A stretch of DNA of 64,000 nt, taken from NCBI GenBank assembly GCA_022701275.1, contig CP031740.1:4289001-4353000 (forward strand), read 5' to 3'. Of this stretch, positions 35,449 through 44,702 are shown piece after piece. This stretch comes from Microcoleus vaginatus PCC 9802 (GTDB lineage Bacteria > Cyanobacteriota > Cyanobacteriia > Cyanobacteriales > Microcoleaceae). Under the pieces are notes generated by a model. The model was not told the DNA's origin. It saw only the letters and a program-made list of their open reading frames with translations, and ran no database searches. The position numbers and the translations under genes are program-made. Every line of letters begins with the position of its first letter. The stretch's first letter is position 1.

Positions 35449-36583
35449 TTAGATTCGCGCGGTGGAATCGGTTGGGGCTATCAACTGATTTTCCTGCCGC
35501 AGGTAAGCTTGAATAAACGGGTCTAATTCGCCGTTCATCACATCTGCGATGGCGGTTGTTTCCACCCCAGTACGCAAATCCTTGACCATTTGGTATGGGT
35601 GAAAAACATAATTGCGAATTTGCTGGCCCCAAGCCGCCTCCACCATATCGCCGCGAATCTCGGCAATTTCCGAAGCCCGCTGTTCCTTCGCAATCACCAA
35701 CAGCCTAGCCTTGAGTAATGCCAAAGCTTTTTCCTTGTTTTGCAACTGACTGCGTTCTTCAGTGCAGCGGACGGCCAAACCGGTAGGAAGGTGAACGATG
35801 CGGACTGCGGTTTCTACCTTGTTAACATTTTGCCCGCCCTTACCGCCAGCGCGGGAAGTCGTGACTTCCAAATCCTTTTCTGGGATGTCCAACTGTACGG
35901 ATCGATCGAGAATTGGCATCACTTCGACGCCAGCAAAACTTGTTTGACGCTTGTCGTTAGCATTAAAAGGCGAAATTCTCACCAAGCGGTGAGTGCCTTT
36001 TTCCGATCGCATATAACCGTAAGCGTAGCGGCCGACAATTTCCAAAGAAGCCGATTTAACACCTGCTTCCTCTCCCTCGGAAATTTCCATTAAATGTACT
36101 TTGTAACCTTGACTTTCCCCCCAGCGGGTGTACATCCGCAGCAGCATTTCGGCCCAATCTTGAGCATCTGTACCGCCGGCCCCGGCGTTAATTGTCAAAA
36201 CAGCGCCGCCTTCATCGTAGGGCCCAGATAGTAATTGTTGCAGTTCCCACTGGTCGAGTTCGCGGGTTAACTGAGAAAGACTCGATGAGGCTTCTTGGAA
36301 CAGGGACTCGTCGGCTTCTAACTCCAGCAGTTCTAAAATAGCTTTAGCATCTTCTAAGCTAGTTTGCCAATTGCTGTATTGTTCTAAGTGAGATTTGAGG
36401 TCATTGAGTTCTTGGAGAGTTTCTTGAGCTCGATCTTGGTCGTCCCAAAATGCTGGTTGGGCGCAGATTTGCTCTAAGTCTTGAATTTTGGCTGTAAGTG
36501 CGGGGATGTCAAAGATAGTCCTGGGTTGTACCCAGTCGATCGGACAAAGTTTCGATATTGTGTTTGATGTCTAGAACTTCCAC
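35449..36583 (-). CDS. prfB: Peptide chain release factor 2 with programmed +1 frameshift
   Basis: RF2 recognises UGA/UAA stops and triggers peptide release. The first frame starts at GTG 36583, eight bases after AGGAG, and encodes 24 residues ([18 protein letters not shown]...) ending at an in-frame UGA at 36511-36509. The context TATCTTTGAC is the conserved RF2 slippery site; a +1 shift on CTT continues as [15 protein letters not shown] into the main frame. That frame carries RISPFN (the SPF-type stop-reading motif) and [16 protein letters not shown] (the GGQ motif). The internal ATG at 36198 is therefore not the real start. The frameshift makes RF2 control its own synthesis (established for this gene). 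Confidence 0.95.
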
Positions 36584-36675
36584 TGTGAGTTCTCCTAGTT
36601 GTGGGGTGTATTTTTAAGTTTAGCTGAAATTGGGATATTTCAACAAACAAAATGTTATTGCTTCTTCCTGATTAG

Positions 36676-36717
36676 ATAGAGTGCGAACCCGTTGAATTAA
36701 AAACTTTACCGCATTAA
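36676..36717 (-). repeat. Direct-repeat copy 1 flanking uma2
   Basis: On the minus strand this copy reads as a fragment of the radical SAM gene's C-terminus, CGKVFNSTGSHSI and a stop, compared with CGKTFNSTGSQYI and a stop in the intact gene at 37599-37640. The two copies are about 0.92 kb apart and bracket the Uma2 gene. Confidence 0.7.
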
Positions 36718-36787
36718 AAATTCCCCATTCAAAAAAAGTTGCTATAATCTAAAATCAGGTTAACGATCTCAATGGAAGTTAACTGCC

Positions 36788-37513
36788 ATGATTTCCCCAG
36801 AACTAAAATTAAGCTTGCCGTCCACCGAAGACCTGCCCTGTTCGGACGATACGCCTGTGGATAACGAAGACCAGAATCTGCTGCCGAACCTATTGTTGTT
36901 TGTCCTGACCGGTATTTGGTCCGATCGCATGGATTGGTACTTTGGGGTGGATATGGCGGTGTATCACACCACAGGAATCAGTCCCAAAGTGCCTGTCGTC
37001 CCCGACGGGTTTCTCAGTTTGGGGGTGGAGCGCCGAAAAGGAGGCAAATCTCGCCGCAGCTATGCTGTCTGGGAAGAAAACGAGGTTGTGCCGATCTTAG
37101 CATTGGAAATGGTGTCTCACAAACCCGGTGGAGAGTACGACGATAAAATGTCGATTTATGCCGGGTTAGGGGTTTTGTACTACATTATTTACAACCCTGA
37201 ATTTTGGCGGCGCGATCGGCATCAACCGTTTGAAGTGTACAAGCTGATTGACGGGCAGTACCGGCAGCAGATTGGCGAACCCTATTGGATGCCAGAAGTG
37301 GGACTGGGCATGGGGCGATCTCAGCAACTTATTGGGGGCATCGAGCAAGAAATTCTGGTTTGGTATGATGAGTCTGGAAATATCTATCCCCTGCCGGATG
37401 TAGCGGCGGGGCAGATGCGCGAAGAGTTGAGGGTAGAACGACAGCGAGCCGAACGTTTAGCTGAGTATTTGCGATCGCAAGGGATCGATCCCGATAACCT
37501 GCCTGAATCTTGA
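36788..37513 (+). CDS. Uma2 family (DUF820) putative endonuclease
   Basis: A 241-residue protein of the PD-(D/E)XK-like Uma2 family, which is greatly expanded in cyanobacteria. It shows VPVVPDGFLSLGV (the PD motif), LALEMVSHKPGGEYDDKMSI (the E-x-V-S segment and following Asp/Lys) and YYIIYNPEF. The C-terminal 45 residues form an Arg/Glu-rich coiled tail (MREELRVERQRAERLAEYL). It starts at the ATG at 36788. It lies between direct repeats derived from the neighbouring radical SAM gene, which suggests an insertion. Cellular role unknown. Confidence 0.9.
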   Translation: MISPELKLSLPSTEDLPCSDDTPVDNEDQNLLPNLLLFVLTGIWSDRMDWYFGVDMAVYHTTGISPKVPVVPDGFLSLGVERRKGGKSRRSYAVWEENEVVPILALEMVSHKPGGEYDDKMSIYAGLGVLYYIIYNPEFWRRDRHQPFEVYKLIDGQYRQQIGEPYWMPEVGLGMGRSQQLIGGIEQEILVWYDESGNIYPLPDVAAGQMREELRVERQRAERLAEYLRSQGIDPDNLPES

Positions 37514-37598
37514 CGTGAAATTCGATCGGCTTCACCGCATTCTTCCTTCTATTTTGTGACAACAGTCAACAGTCAACAGTCAACAGTCAACTGACTTC

Positions 37599-39182
37599 TT
37601 AGATATACTGCGAACCTGTTGAATTGAAAGTTTTACCGCATTCGTGAGCGCATACATCCAATCTTTTAGAACAGGAAAAACTTTTTGTGAGCTCTTCGCG
37701 AAACCAATCTCTGGCGATCGCATCTTTCACCGATTGAGTTCTGAGAGAATTAAAGCCATCTCCGTACTTTTCAATTAAAGCCAGCATTTGCGGTCTGTAA
37801 GTGTGGTTATAAACAGCGTATTTAGTATGGCTTACCCAACAGCAAGGCCAGAGTTCCGCTTCAAAACTGATGAAAATTTCTTTGGTGGCTTGAGTTTGAC
37901 AGCTAATTTCTACATTGCGGTAGTAATTGTTTAGGCTACCAAATGTTTCTACAGCTTGAATAAATTGGTCTCCCTGTGGATTTTTATATTGTTCCAACGA
38001 TGGGGGTTGGAGTTCTTCGCTGGCTGGCTTTGATGGGATAGGCGGATTTTGAGCTGGTGCTTGAGAGGTTTCGATAGCTATAGCTTGATACCAAGCATAA
38101 TTTGCTTTTTCTGGTTGCCCCAACTGCCTCAACACTTGAGCTAAATTGCGATAAGCTCCTGCAAAATTGGGTTTAAGCTCGATCGCCTTTTGGTAATAAG
38201 CACTAGCGGGCTGCCACTGTTGCTGTTGAGCATAAAGACTGCCGACATTAGCATAAACTTCTGGAAAATTAGGCTGAATTTTAAGTGCCTTGGCGTAACA
38301 ATCTGCTGCTGCTTGCATCTTCCCCAAACCTTGAACAGCATTGCCTAAAGTTTTCCAGGCTGCTGCAAAATTAGGTTCAATTTTTAGGGCTTGTTGGCTG
38401 GCTCCGATCGCCTCTGAGAGCTGTCCTTGTTTCAAACAATCCTCAGCTTGTTGGTGCAACCCAACAGCGGTCTGTGTTTGATTTTGAGGGGCTGACGCAT
38501 TAGTTGTTGCTGGTTGGTTGGGGCGATCGCTCTTAGCATCTACCTGAGAGTTTTCTGCCTTCTGAGGCTGTTGATTGGCGGACTCTTTGTCATAAATCTC
38601 TTTCGCCACAAAACGAGAGGTAGCTTTGGGTACAAACTCGACAAATCCTAGTTGTTGGGCTAAATCCCGCGCTGCTTCTACTTGGTGCTGGTTGTGTTCA
38701 AATATCAAGTAGTGCCATACAGCTTTTCCGCCAGCTTGGATGAAAGCCTTAACCGACTGCATTATCCTGTCCCAGTTGGTATTTTGGCGGTAGATGCTGT
38801 TAGTATCTGCCAACCCGTCGATACTAAAAATTACGCGATCGTGTTCTCCTGTCATCGCCTTTGCCAGGGCTTGCCACCAGTCTGGATTGCGTCCGCTACC
38901 ATTGGTGTACAGGCTGATATGAGGAACTCCCATGCGGTGCAAATACTCGATCGCCGGAATTGTGGTATTGCTAGTCATAGCATCGCCGTAGTTGCCACAC
39001 ATATACACCAAATCCAACTGAGAGCAAAACTCTTGTGGGAAAATTCTCTCAATATCCTCCATCTTTAATTCCGCCCCCGGCAAAATCGGGTTGTCGGTGC
39101 GGGGACACTGGGGACAAGCTGCATTGCACCTGGAGGTAATTTCTACGCTGACTCTCCTAATATCTTCATATTTTAAGTACAT
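37599..39182 (-). CDS. Radical SAM protein with an internal TPR domain
   Basis: The 527-residue protein begins with the radical SAM cluster motif SRCNAACPQC (C19, C23, C26; CX3CX2C), followed by LDLVYMCGNYGDAM and ISLYTNGSGRNP typical of the core (about 1-200). A linker rich in Gln/Asn/Ala (about 205-240) leads to at least three TPR units (about 240-370, for example NFAAAWKTLGNAVQGLGKMQ). A second linker leads to a C-terminal cysteine-rich part with AELWPCCWVSH and CSKRLDVCAHECGKTF, resembling an auxiliary cluster domain. TPRs between core and auxiliary domains are unusual; they may dock the peptide or protein substrate. Substrate unknown. The last 13 codons recur at 36676-36717. Confidence 0.88.
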   Translation of the reverse strand: MYLKYEDIRRVSVEITSRCNAACPQCPRTDNPILPGAELKMEDIERIFPQEFCSQLDLVYMCGNYGDAMTSNTTIPAIEYLHRMGVPHISLYTNGSGRNPDWWQALAKAMTGEHDRVIFSIDGLADTNSIYRQNTNWDRIMQSVKAFIQAGGKAVWHYLIFEHNQHQVEAARDLAQQLGFVEFVPKATSRFVAKEIYDKESANQQPQKAENSQVDAKSDRPNQPATTNASAPQNQTQTAVGLHQQAEDCLKQGQLSEAIGASQQALKIEPNFAAAWKTLGNAVQGLGKMQAAADCYAKALKIQPNFPEVYANVGSLYAQQQQWQPASAYYQKAIELKPNFAGAYRNLAQVLRQLGQPEKANYAWYQAIAIETSQAPAQNPPIPSKPASEELQPPSLEQYKNPQGDQFIQAVETFGSLNNYYRNVEISCQTQATKEIFISFEAELWPCCWVSHTKYAVYNHTYRPQMLALIEKYGDGFNSLRTQSVKDAIARDWFREELTKSFSCSKRLDVCAHECGKTFNSTGSQYI

Positions 39183-39371
39183 GAGTTTTCCCCGATTAAT
39201 TTGTGATTAATATTGAAATCGCGATCGACACAATTAGATAACAAGAGCTTTGATTGAGTGATTAAAAAGTAAAATTATACCTTATGCCTGCCGGCTGTGA
39301 ACATGATATAAGTTTTTTGTATGTGGGACAGAGGAGGCGATGACGACTATCTTGAACCCAAATCTTAATTT

Positions 39372-39416
39372 AAAAAAAACCGCGGCCGGATGTCGATCGA
39401 GCCGCGGTTTTTTTTT
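39372..39416. terminator. Bidirectional intrinsic terminator
   Basis: The arms AACCGCGGC and GCCGCGGTT enclose a 14-base loop and are flanked by an A-run on the left and a T-run on the right. It ends transcription of the Bax-inhibitor gene (minus strand, stop at 39432). Confidence 0.85.
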
Positions 39417-39431
39417 AAGCTAAAGTTTCAA

Positions 39432-40160
39432 TTAATCGCGGCTGTTGATAGCAATCAGCAGGCGCAGAATGAAAATGAACAAGTTGATGTAGGTCAAGTA
39501 CATCGACAGAGCGGCGGGCAAATACTGGTCGTCGCGGTAGCTGCGGGGTAATATGTAAAAATCGACGATCGCAGCGCCGGCAAATATAAACACGCCGATG
39601 CCAGAAATGCCAATTTCCAACCAGGTTGGGGTGTAGACGCCAAATAGAGAGAGCAGAAACTGACCGCCAACGACGACGAATAAAGCAATCACACCTAAAC
39701 TGATAGTTTTGGTGAGGGCCATGCCGTCTTGTTCAGAAAGGTTGGAGCCAATTTGGCGGGCGGCGATAAAGGTAATGCCGCATCCGAGGGCCGCAAAAGC
39801 GATGCCGGAGATGCCGACGCCTTGGGTTCTGAGGGCTGTAAATACCAATCCGCTGAGAGTGTAGCCGGAAAGCAGGCTGTAGGTTGCCAGCAGGGGCAAA
39901 GCGGTGTTTTTGTTGCCTTGTTCGGCGGCGCCGCGGGCGATGAAGAAGAGAATTAATTCTACGACGATCGCGGCGATGAATGTGGGAAAGAAGAGCCCGG
40001 GATAGTTACGAATCACTCCGAGGCCGCCGTAGGTGCCGACAGCAGTTAAGACAAGTCCGCCGCCCACGAAGGGGAGAGCGTTGGAGATGACGTTCGGGCC
40101 TACCAGCGCGTGGTTTTTGGCCTCGCGCACGGCTTCGCGGAAATTGCTAGTGTTACTCAC
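39432..40160 (-). CDS. Bax inhibitor-1 family membrane protein
   Basis: A 242-residue protein with a short soluble N-terminus (MSNTSNFREAVREAKN) and seven hydrophobic segments, starting at about NALPFVGGGLVLTAVGTYGG and ending near INLFIFILRLLIAINSRD. This matches the BI-1/YccA/TMBIM family, which includes pH-gated calcium leak channels. IVDFYILPRSYRDDQYLPAAL carries the acidic residues typical of the last helices. It is monocistronic with a strong terminator downstream. Its physiological role in cyanobacteria is not established. Confidence 0.9.
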   Translation of the reverse strand: MSNTSNFREAVREAKNHALVGPNVISNALPFVGGGLVLTAVGTYGGLGVIRNYPGLFFPTFIAAIVVELILFFIARGAAEQGNKNTALPLLATYSLLSGYTLSGLVFTALRTQGVGISGIAFAALGCGITFIAARQIGSNLSEQDGMALTKTISLGVIALFVVVGGQFLLSLFGVYTPTWLEIGISGIGVFIFAGAAIVDFYILPRSYRDDQYLPAALSMYLTYINLFIFILRLLIAINSRD

Positions 40161-40697
40161 GAGGATTTACCTAATTTTGGCTGAGAATTGCTATCTATTA
40201 TTTTGACAGCTTTACACTTTGTTTGCAAAACCTGAAAGAGTTTAAAGATTTGATAAAGAACGGGGGTGAAATCACTCCAACCCAGGGATCGATTGTTTAT
40301 AATCGACTGCGTACAGGTCTGTGCCGTGTCGCTGTCTCGCACCGTTGCGCCTCGCGGCAAAGCTATAATTGAGTTTAAAGGGCCGGCGCTATCTGCAGCC
40401 AAGGGCTAGCTTAAAGTCGATCAAATCACAGATAGCTGAAGTCAATCAATTTTGGAGGGGGTATTTACGATTGGGGATTAAGGAGTATATGCTAGAGGCA
40501 GGGGCCACACTTGATTTTAGGTTTTTGATTTGCGACTTAGTTGAAACTAGGGATCACAAACTTCAATAATATAAAATATAAAATATAAAATCTAAAATCG
40601 GTTCCGTTAATTGCTAAGGTAGCTCAGACAGAGGATACAAAGAAAATTAATGAATAGATCGAGTTCTATCGACAAACTGCTAAATAGGTAATGTCCA
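40161..40697. other. Intergenic region, no convincing gene
   Basis: A divergent gap of 537 bases. An AT-rich tract (AATATAAAATATAAAATAT, 40567-40600) lies about 100 bases before the PEP-CTERM gene. The stretch GCTAAGGTAGCTCAGACAGA (40614-40633) resembles the 5' part of a tRNA, but no anticodon arm or T-arm follows. A possible 66-codon frame at 40369-40569 has no supporting features. Confidence 0.4.
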
Positions 40698-41024
40698 ATG
40701 CCCACCTTTTTTGAGCGCAAATTATTGCCCCCTACAGCCGGGATTTTATTGGCTGCCGTCGCCGTTATTTCAAGCGGTCAAGCTGCAGTTGCAGCTAATG
40801 TCCGAGCCGTTTCTACCGCTGCTTCATGGCAGGGTTCAGAAAATTTGCTGCTGGCTCAGACCGGTCAACTCCCCCAAGGTACAACTTCTTCAACCCCCAA
40901 CCGGGGGACGGCAAACCGCGTACCTCTGCCCGTAAGAATTCCTGAGCCTTCGACGGTGGTAGGGTTGGGTTTAGTTGCGGGTTCGCTGGCGCTGAGTCGC
41001 CGGAGAGTGAGAGTTAAAAATTAG
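40698..41024 (+). CDS. Small PEP-CTERM sorted exoprotein
   Basis: A 108-residue secreted protein. It has an N-terminal signal peptide (basic start, then AGILLAAVAVISSGQAAVAA), a short Thr/Ser/Pro-rich middle and a C-terminal PEP-CTERM sorting signal: PEP (in VRIPEPSTVVG), a hydrophobic stretch GLGLVAGSLALS and a basic end RRRVRVKN. Such proteins are processed by an exosortase and exported to the outer envelope or matrix. No exosortase lies in this window. A terminator overlaps the stop codon. Confidence 0.85.
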   Translation: MPTFFERKLLPPTAGILLAAVAVISSGQAAVAANVRAVSTAASWQGSENLLLAQTGQLPQGTTSSTPNRGTANRVPLPVRIPEPSTVVGLGLVAGSLALSRRRVRVKN

Positions 41025-41053
41025 ACTTTTTTTGGCAAAAAGTCTAATTTTTG
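41018..41053 (+). terminator. Intrinsic terminator of the PEP-CTERM gene
   Basis: The inverted repeat AATTAGACTTTTT / AAAAAGTCTAATT with a short TTGGC loop is followed by TTTTGG. The first arm includes the gene's own TAG stop. Confidence 0.8.
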
Positions 41054-41099
41054 GATTTTTAACCGCAGATAAACGGAGATAAATCCGGGTATCGGGATG

Positions 41100-43214
41100 T
41101 TAGCCGATCGCGTCGCGCAGAGCATTTTTAGTCATAGCTGCGATCGACTGTTCGGTAGCTTTCGGCAAGTGATAATATTTCCCTCCAGAAGTCTTGGCCA
41201 ATTCCTTCGCAAAGCCAGTCGAAATAAACTTGCTCTCCGTATCAATCACCAGCAACTGCATTCCCAACCCACGAATTTTGGCAGCAATTTCTAACAATTC
41301 CTGCTTAATATCAGGCTTTTCTCCATCTACAATCGGTTCGCCCAAAGAACGAGCCAAAGGAATATTGCCGCGTCCGTCAGTAATGGCGACAATCGCAACT
41401 TGACCGATATCTCCCGACTGACGCGCGTTGACTCCCACCCGCACTGCTTGAGTCAAACCGTGGGCCAGGGGGGAACCGCCTCCGCAGGGCAACCGTTCCA
41501 AACGCTTGCGGGCCAAGGCTATTGAGCGAGTCGGCGGTAGCAGCACTTCTGCTTGTTCTCCGCGAAAGGGAATGAGAGCAACTTGGTCACGGCTTTGATA
41601 AGCTTCTGTGAGTAGCTGCATGACTGCACCTTTGGCGGACTGCATTCGGTTGAGGGCCATCGAACCGGAGGCATCGACGACAAATACGACTAAAGCTCCA
41701 GCTTTTCTGGCCAAGCGCTTCGCCCGAATGTCTCCCTGTTCGACAAATACACGGCGCTGAACCCCCTCTTGTCCCCCCTGACTAAGGGGGGGTTGGGGGG
41801 GGTGAGAATTCCTGTCGCGGCGGGCTTTTTGGTAGGGTGCGGCGGCTCTGAGGGTGGCGTCAACGGCGATGCGGCGGACGGGGCCTTTGGGTAATACTGG
41901 CTTGACGTAACGGCCTCTATCTTCCGAGAAAATGGTGCTGCGGCTGCCCGATTTGCCTTGGCGGCTGGCGGCTTGGGCGAATAAAAGCACGCTGGGGTCG
42001 AGAATTACGCCTTCGGGGTCGAAGAGAAATTCTTCGGGAATGGTATCTTTTTCTGGTTCTTCTTCAGGTTCCGGGCTGTCTTCATCCTCTTGGTCTTCTT
42101 CGTCTTCTTGCTCGTTTTCTGGTTCGTCTTGTTCTTGTTCTGACTGCTTTTGGGGAGGCGGTGGGGGGGGAGGAGGAGGAGAGTTTTCGTCTGGGGGAGT
42201 TTGGATGACGGTGGCGCGGGGTACGATGACTAATTCTACGGCGCGGCGCAGGTCTTCGGCGTTAACTTCTGTGCGTCCTTCGATGGCGGCGGCGGCTTTG
42301 GCGACGCGGACTGCGAATATTTCGGCACGGTGTCCTTGAACTCCACCCCGGATGGCTTCTTCTACTAGGTAGGCAATTTGTTCGCGTTTAATGCTGACAT
42401 CTTTGAGCCATTCTCTGGCTAGGATGATTTGGGTTTTGAGGTTGTCGGTGTCTTCGCTGTATTGATTGAGAAAGTCTTGGGGGGAGCTGGAGTAGGATAA
42501 AGCTTGTTCTACTGCATAGACTCTTTCTTCTATTTCGAGTGCTGCGTCGGCTGAAAGTACGATCGCGATGCGATCGAGCAAATGTTCTCTCAGCGGCCCT
42601 TCTTCGGGGTTGTAGGTGGCGATAAATAGAGGTTTGCAGGGGTGTTGAAAGCTAATGCCTTCGCGTTCTATTTGGTTGCGCCCTTCGGTTAATACTGTTA
42701 GCAATTGGTTGGAAATGTTGTCATCGAGAAGGTTAATTTCGTCAACATAAAGTACCCCTCGATTTGCTTGGGCTAAGAGTCCGGGTTGAAATACGGTTTG
42801 GCCGAATTTTACTGATTGTTCGACATCGACTGAACCTAAGAGTCTGTCTTCCGTGACACCCAAAGGAATTTGAATGAATGGTGTGGGAATTATTTCAGTA
42901 GTTAAGGAATTACTATCCGTGGTGTGGGCATCTTGCCCGCCATTTTCTGCTAACAAGCCTGATGCCTGTTCTGCAAGAATTTCATTAGGTTCGGCGTTGC
43001 AAAAAGAATCTTTAACAATTTCAATGGGTGGCAGTAATGAGTGCAAGGCGCGGGCCATTACTGATTTTGCTGTGCCGCGGCGGCCTGCGATCGCAACTCC
43101 TCCCAATCCGGGATCGACTGCTGCTAACAGCAGGGCTAATTTGATTGCTTCTTGCCCGACTACGGCGGTGAGGGGAAAGGCTGTGGTGGAAGGGCTAAGG
43201 TTGGCTGCGGGCAT
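41100..43214 (-). CDS. chlD: Magnesium chelatase subunit D with two repeat-derived insertions
   Basis: ChlD works with ChlI and ChlH to insert Mg into protoporphyrin IX for chlorophyll. The 704-residue protein has an AAA+ domain (about 1-340; [33 protein letters not shown]), a proline run followed by a long acidic linker (about 350-410, Pro9 then Glu/Asp-rich) and a C-terminal von Willebrand A domain (about 500-704) with the MIDAS motif [13 protein letters not shown]. Two stretches absent from the usual sequence are encoded by dispersed repeats. One is about residues 79-105 ([15 protein letters not shown]; the GGGCATCTTGCCC palindrome). The other is about 470-486 ([16 protein letters not shown]; a CCCCCC/GGGGGG palindrome) between linker and vWA domain. 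Function should be retained. Confidence 0.95.
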   Translation of the reverse strand: MPAANLSPSTTAFPLTAVVGQEAIKLALLLAAVDPGLGGVAIAGRRGTAKSVMARALHSLLPPIEIVKDSFCNAEPNEILAEQASGLLAENGGQDAHTTDSNSLTTEIIPTPFIQIPLGVTEDRLLGSVDVEQSVKFGQTVFQPGLLAQANRGVLYVDEINLLDDNISNQLLTVLTEGRNQIEREGISFQHPCKPLFIATYNPEEGPLREHLLDRIAIVLSADAALEIEERVYAVEQALSYSSSPQDFLNQYSEDTDNLKTQIILAREWLKDVSIKREQIAYLVEEAIRGGVQGHRAEIFAVRVAKAAAAIEGRTEVNAEDLRRAVELVIVPRATVIQTPPDENSPPPPPPPPPQKQSEQEQDEPENEQEDEEDQEDEDSPEPEEEPEKDTIPEEFLFDPEGVILDPSVLLFAQAASRQGKSGSRSTIFSEDRGRYVKPVLPKGPVRRIAVDATLRAAAPYQKARRDRNSHPPQPPLSQGGQEGVQRRVFVEQGDIRAKRLARKAGALVVFVVDASGSMALNRMQSAKGAVMQLLTEAYQSRDQVALIPFRGEQAEVLLPPTRSIALARKRLERLPCGGGSPLAHGLTQAVRVGVNARQSGDIGQVAIVAITDGRGNIPLARSLGEPIVDGEKPDIKQELLEIAAKIRGLGMQLLVIDTESKFISTGFAKELAKTSGGKYYHLPKATEQSIAAMTKNALRDAIG

Positions 43215-43248
43215 AGGATTTTCGGATGTAAAAATTTGAACTTAATGT

Positions 43249-44457
43249 TTAGCTTACTTCTTGGAGTATTTTAACTTCTTGGGGCAGAATCACGGTAAAA
43301 GTTGAGCCGACTCCTATTTCTGATACTAACTCGATTTTGCCTTGCAGCAGCGTGACGAGCCGCGATACTATTGCTAATCCCAGGCCAGTGCTTTCGGTGG
43401 GAAAGAGCTGTGTGGCTGCTTCTCCTGCTTGAAAGAAGGGGTCAAAGATGCGCTTTGTATCTTCGGGGGCGATGCCAATGCCGGTATCTCTAATTGCGAT
43501 CGCCCACTTTCCGTCTCCAGCAGGATGGCAACTTAATTCGATGCTACCAGATTCTGTATAGCGAATGGCATTGCTCACCAGGTTGATCAGAATTTGTTGC
43601 AGCCGCTGTGCGTCGGCGATTACTTGTGTTGGAGCGCAGTCGTTGGTAACAGCGAGCTTTAATCCTTTAGCATCAGCAATTGGCTGCATCATTTCTACTA
43701 CGGTGTTAATTACAGATTGTACATTAGTGGGCCGCAGGTTAAGTTTAATTTTTCCGGCATTGGCGCGAGAAAGTTCTAGTGTGTCATTAATCATGCGAAG
43801 CAAGTGTCTGCCGTTGCGTAATACTCGCTCGATGTGTTCGATGCCGGGGAGGGTATCTTTGACTTCAGATTGCCATTTTTCTTTTCGCAGGAATAGTTCG
43901 GAATAACCAATAATTGAGTTGAGAGGAGTTTTAAGTTCGTGAGCCAAATGGTAGACGTTTTCTTGATGGACGCTGACAAGGCGAGAGAGTTCTTGATTGG
44001 TGAGTTGTAACTGAGTTTGGATTTGTTGAAGTTCCTGCAGCCTCTGAGCGACGTAGCTGTTGAAACACTGGGCAATTGCTTCGTCTACTACGGCATCTAT
44101 CAGCCTAACAGCTCTGAATACGTCGGCGGTGGTTCCTGCTAGCAATTGTGATTCTAACTCCGAGAATATTACTTGACGCAATAAGTGGTATTCCCGCGCT
44201 ACTTCTGCTGCATCGTAGCCTTGTTCTGCTCTGAGAAATCCGTGATCTAAACTGGCTTGAATTATTAGTTTTATTTCGCTGTTTTGATATTGGGAAAGCA
44301 CTGTGGCCATCGCCGCCAGCAGGTGAGGTATGTGATTTTCGATTGCTGAGTGCGGTAAGCCACCAGCGCTTTCAATGTTCCGATCCTGACGAACTGCTTC
44401 AATCCAGTTCTTGACGATAATATCGGTTTTTTCGGCGAGCACTTGGCTGTAGTCCAT
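43249..44457 (-). CDS. Histidine kinase with RsbRD_N sensor domain (copy 1)
   Basis: A 402-residue soluble sensor kinase. Residues about 1-135 form an all-helical RsbRD_N-type domain (IIVKNWIEAVRQDRNIES, RAEQGYDAAEVAREYHLLRQ). A coiled coil follows, then the HisKA dimerisation/phosphoacceptor helix HLAHELKTPLNSIIGYSEL (His173) and an ATPase domain with NLVSNAIRYTESG (N box), IRDTGIGI (G1) and ESTGLGLAIVS (G2). No membrane helix, so it senses a cytoplasmic signal. No response regulator is adjacent. A paralogue lies at 46150-47343, on the other side of the permease. The signal is unknown. Confidence 0.93.
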   Translation of the reverse strand: MDYSQVLAEKTDIIVKNWIEAVRQDRNIESAGGLPHSAIENHIPHLLAAMATVLSQYQNSEIKLIIQASLDHGFLRAEQGYDAAEVAREYHLLRQVIFSELESQLLAGTTADVFRAVRLIDAVVDEAIAQCFNSYVAQRLQELQQIQTQLQLTNQELSRLVSVHQENVYHLAHELKTPLNSIIGYSELFLRKEKWQSEVKDTLPGIEHIERVLRNGRHLLRMINDTLELSRANAGKIKLNLRPTNVQSVINTVVEMMQPIADAKGLKLAVTNDCAPTQVIADAQRLQQILINLVSNAIRYTESGSIELSCHPAGDGKWAIAIRDTGIGIAPEDTKRIFDPFFQAGEAATQLFPTESTGLGLAIVSRLVTLLQGKIELVSEIGVGSTFTVILPQEVKILQEVS

Positions 44458-44657
44458 AATGTCTGCGTGGGGGTTGAGTTTGGCAGAGATTGCCTATGCT
44501 TCATTGTAGTTGAGCGATCGCCAGATCGCCATATCAAACTTCGGGCGATCGCGACCCTGCCAAAAGAAGTAGTTTTGAGGTGATTTTTTCCCTGTGCCGG
44601 AAAGCTCTTGATGAGTCGTTCCCAGCTTGTTGCTGCCAAAATCAGCACTTAAATTTA

Positions 44658-44686
44658 TTGACACAAGAGCCATAAAGTAGTATAGT
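44658..44686 (+). promoter_or_regulatory. Sigma70-type promoter of the permease gene
   Basis: TTGACA at 44658-44663 and TATAGT at 44681-44686 are separated by exactly 17 bases, a near-consensus promoter on the plus strand. The predicted start point is about 44693, some 47 bases before the ATG at 44740. Confidence 0.75.
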
Positions 44687-44702
44687 CTCTCGAACCGAGA
44701 CT
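44684..44702. promoter_or_regulatory. Palindrome over the -10/start site (operator or leader hairpin)
   Basis: AGTCTCTCGAACCGAGACT has perfect 6-bp arms around a 7-base centre and overlaps the end of the -10 box and the predicted start point. It could be a repressor operator or, as RNA, a 5' hairpin followed by UUUUU. Confidence 0.5.

Noticed and set aside
40369-40569. 66-codon plus-strand frame starting at TTG
   Set aside because: Poor start, no ribosome binding site, no recognisable motif, and it lies in promoter-like sequence.
40614-40690. tRNA-like start GCTAAGGTAGCTCAGACAGA
   Set aside because: The 5' and D-arm look right, but no anticodon stem, T-arm or acceptor match follows, so it is not a functional tRNA.
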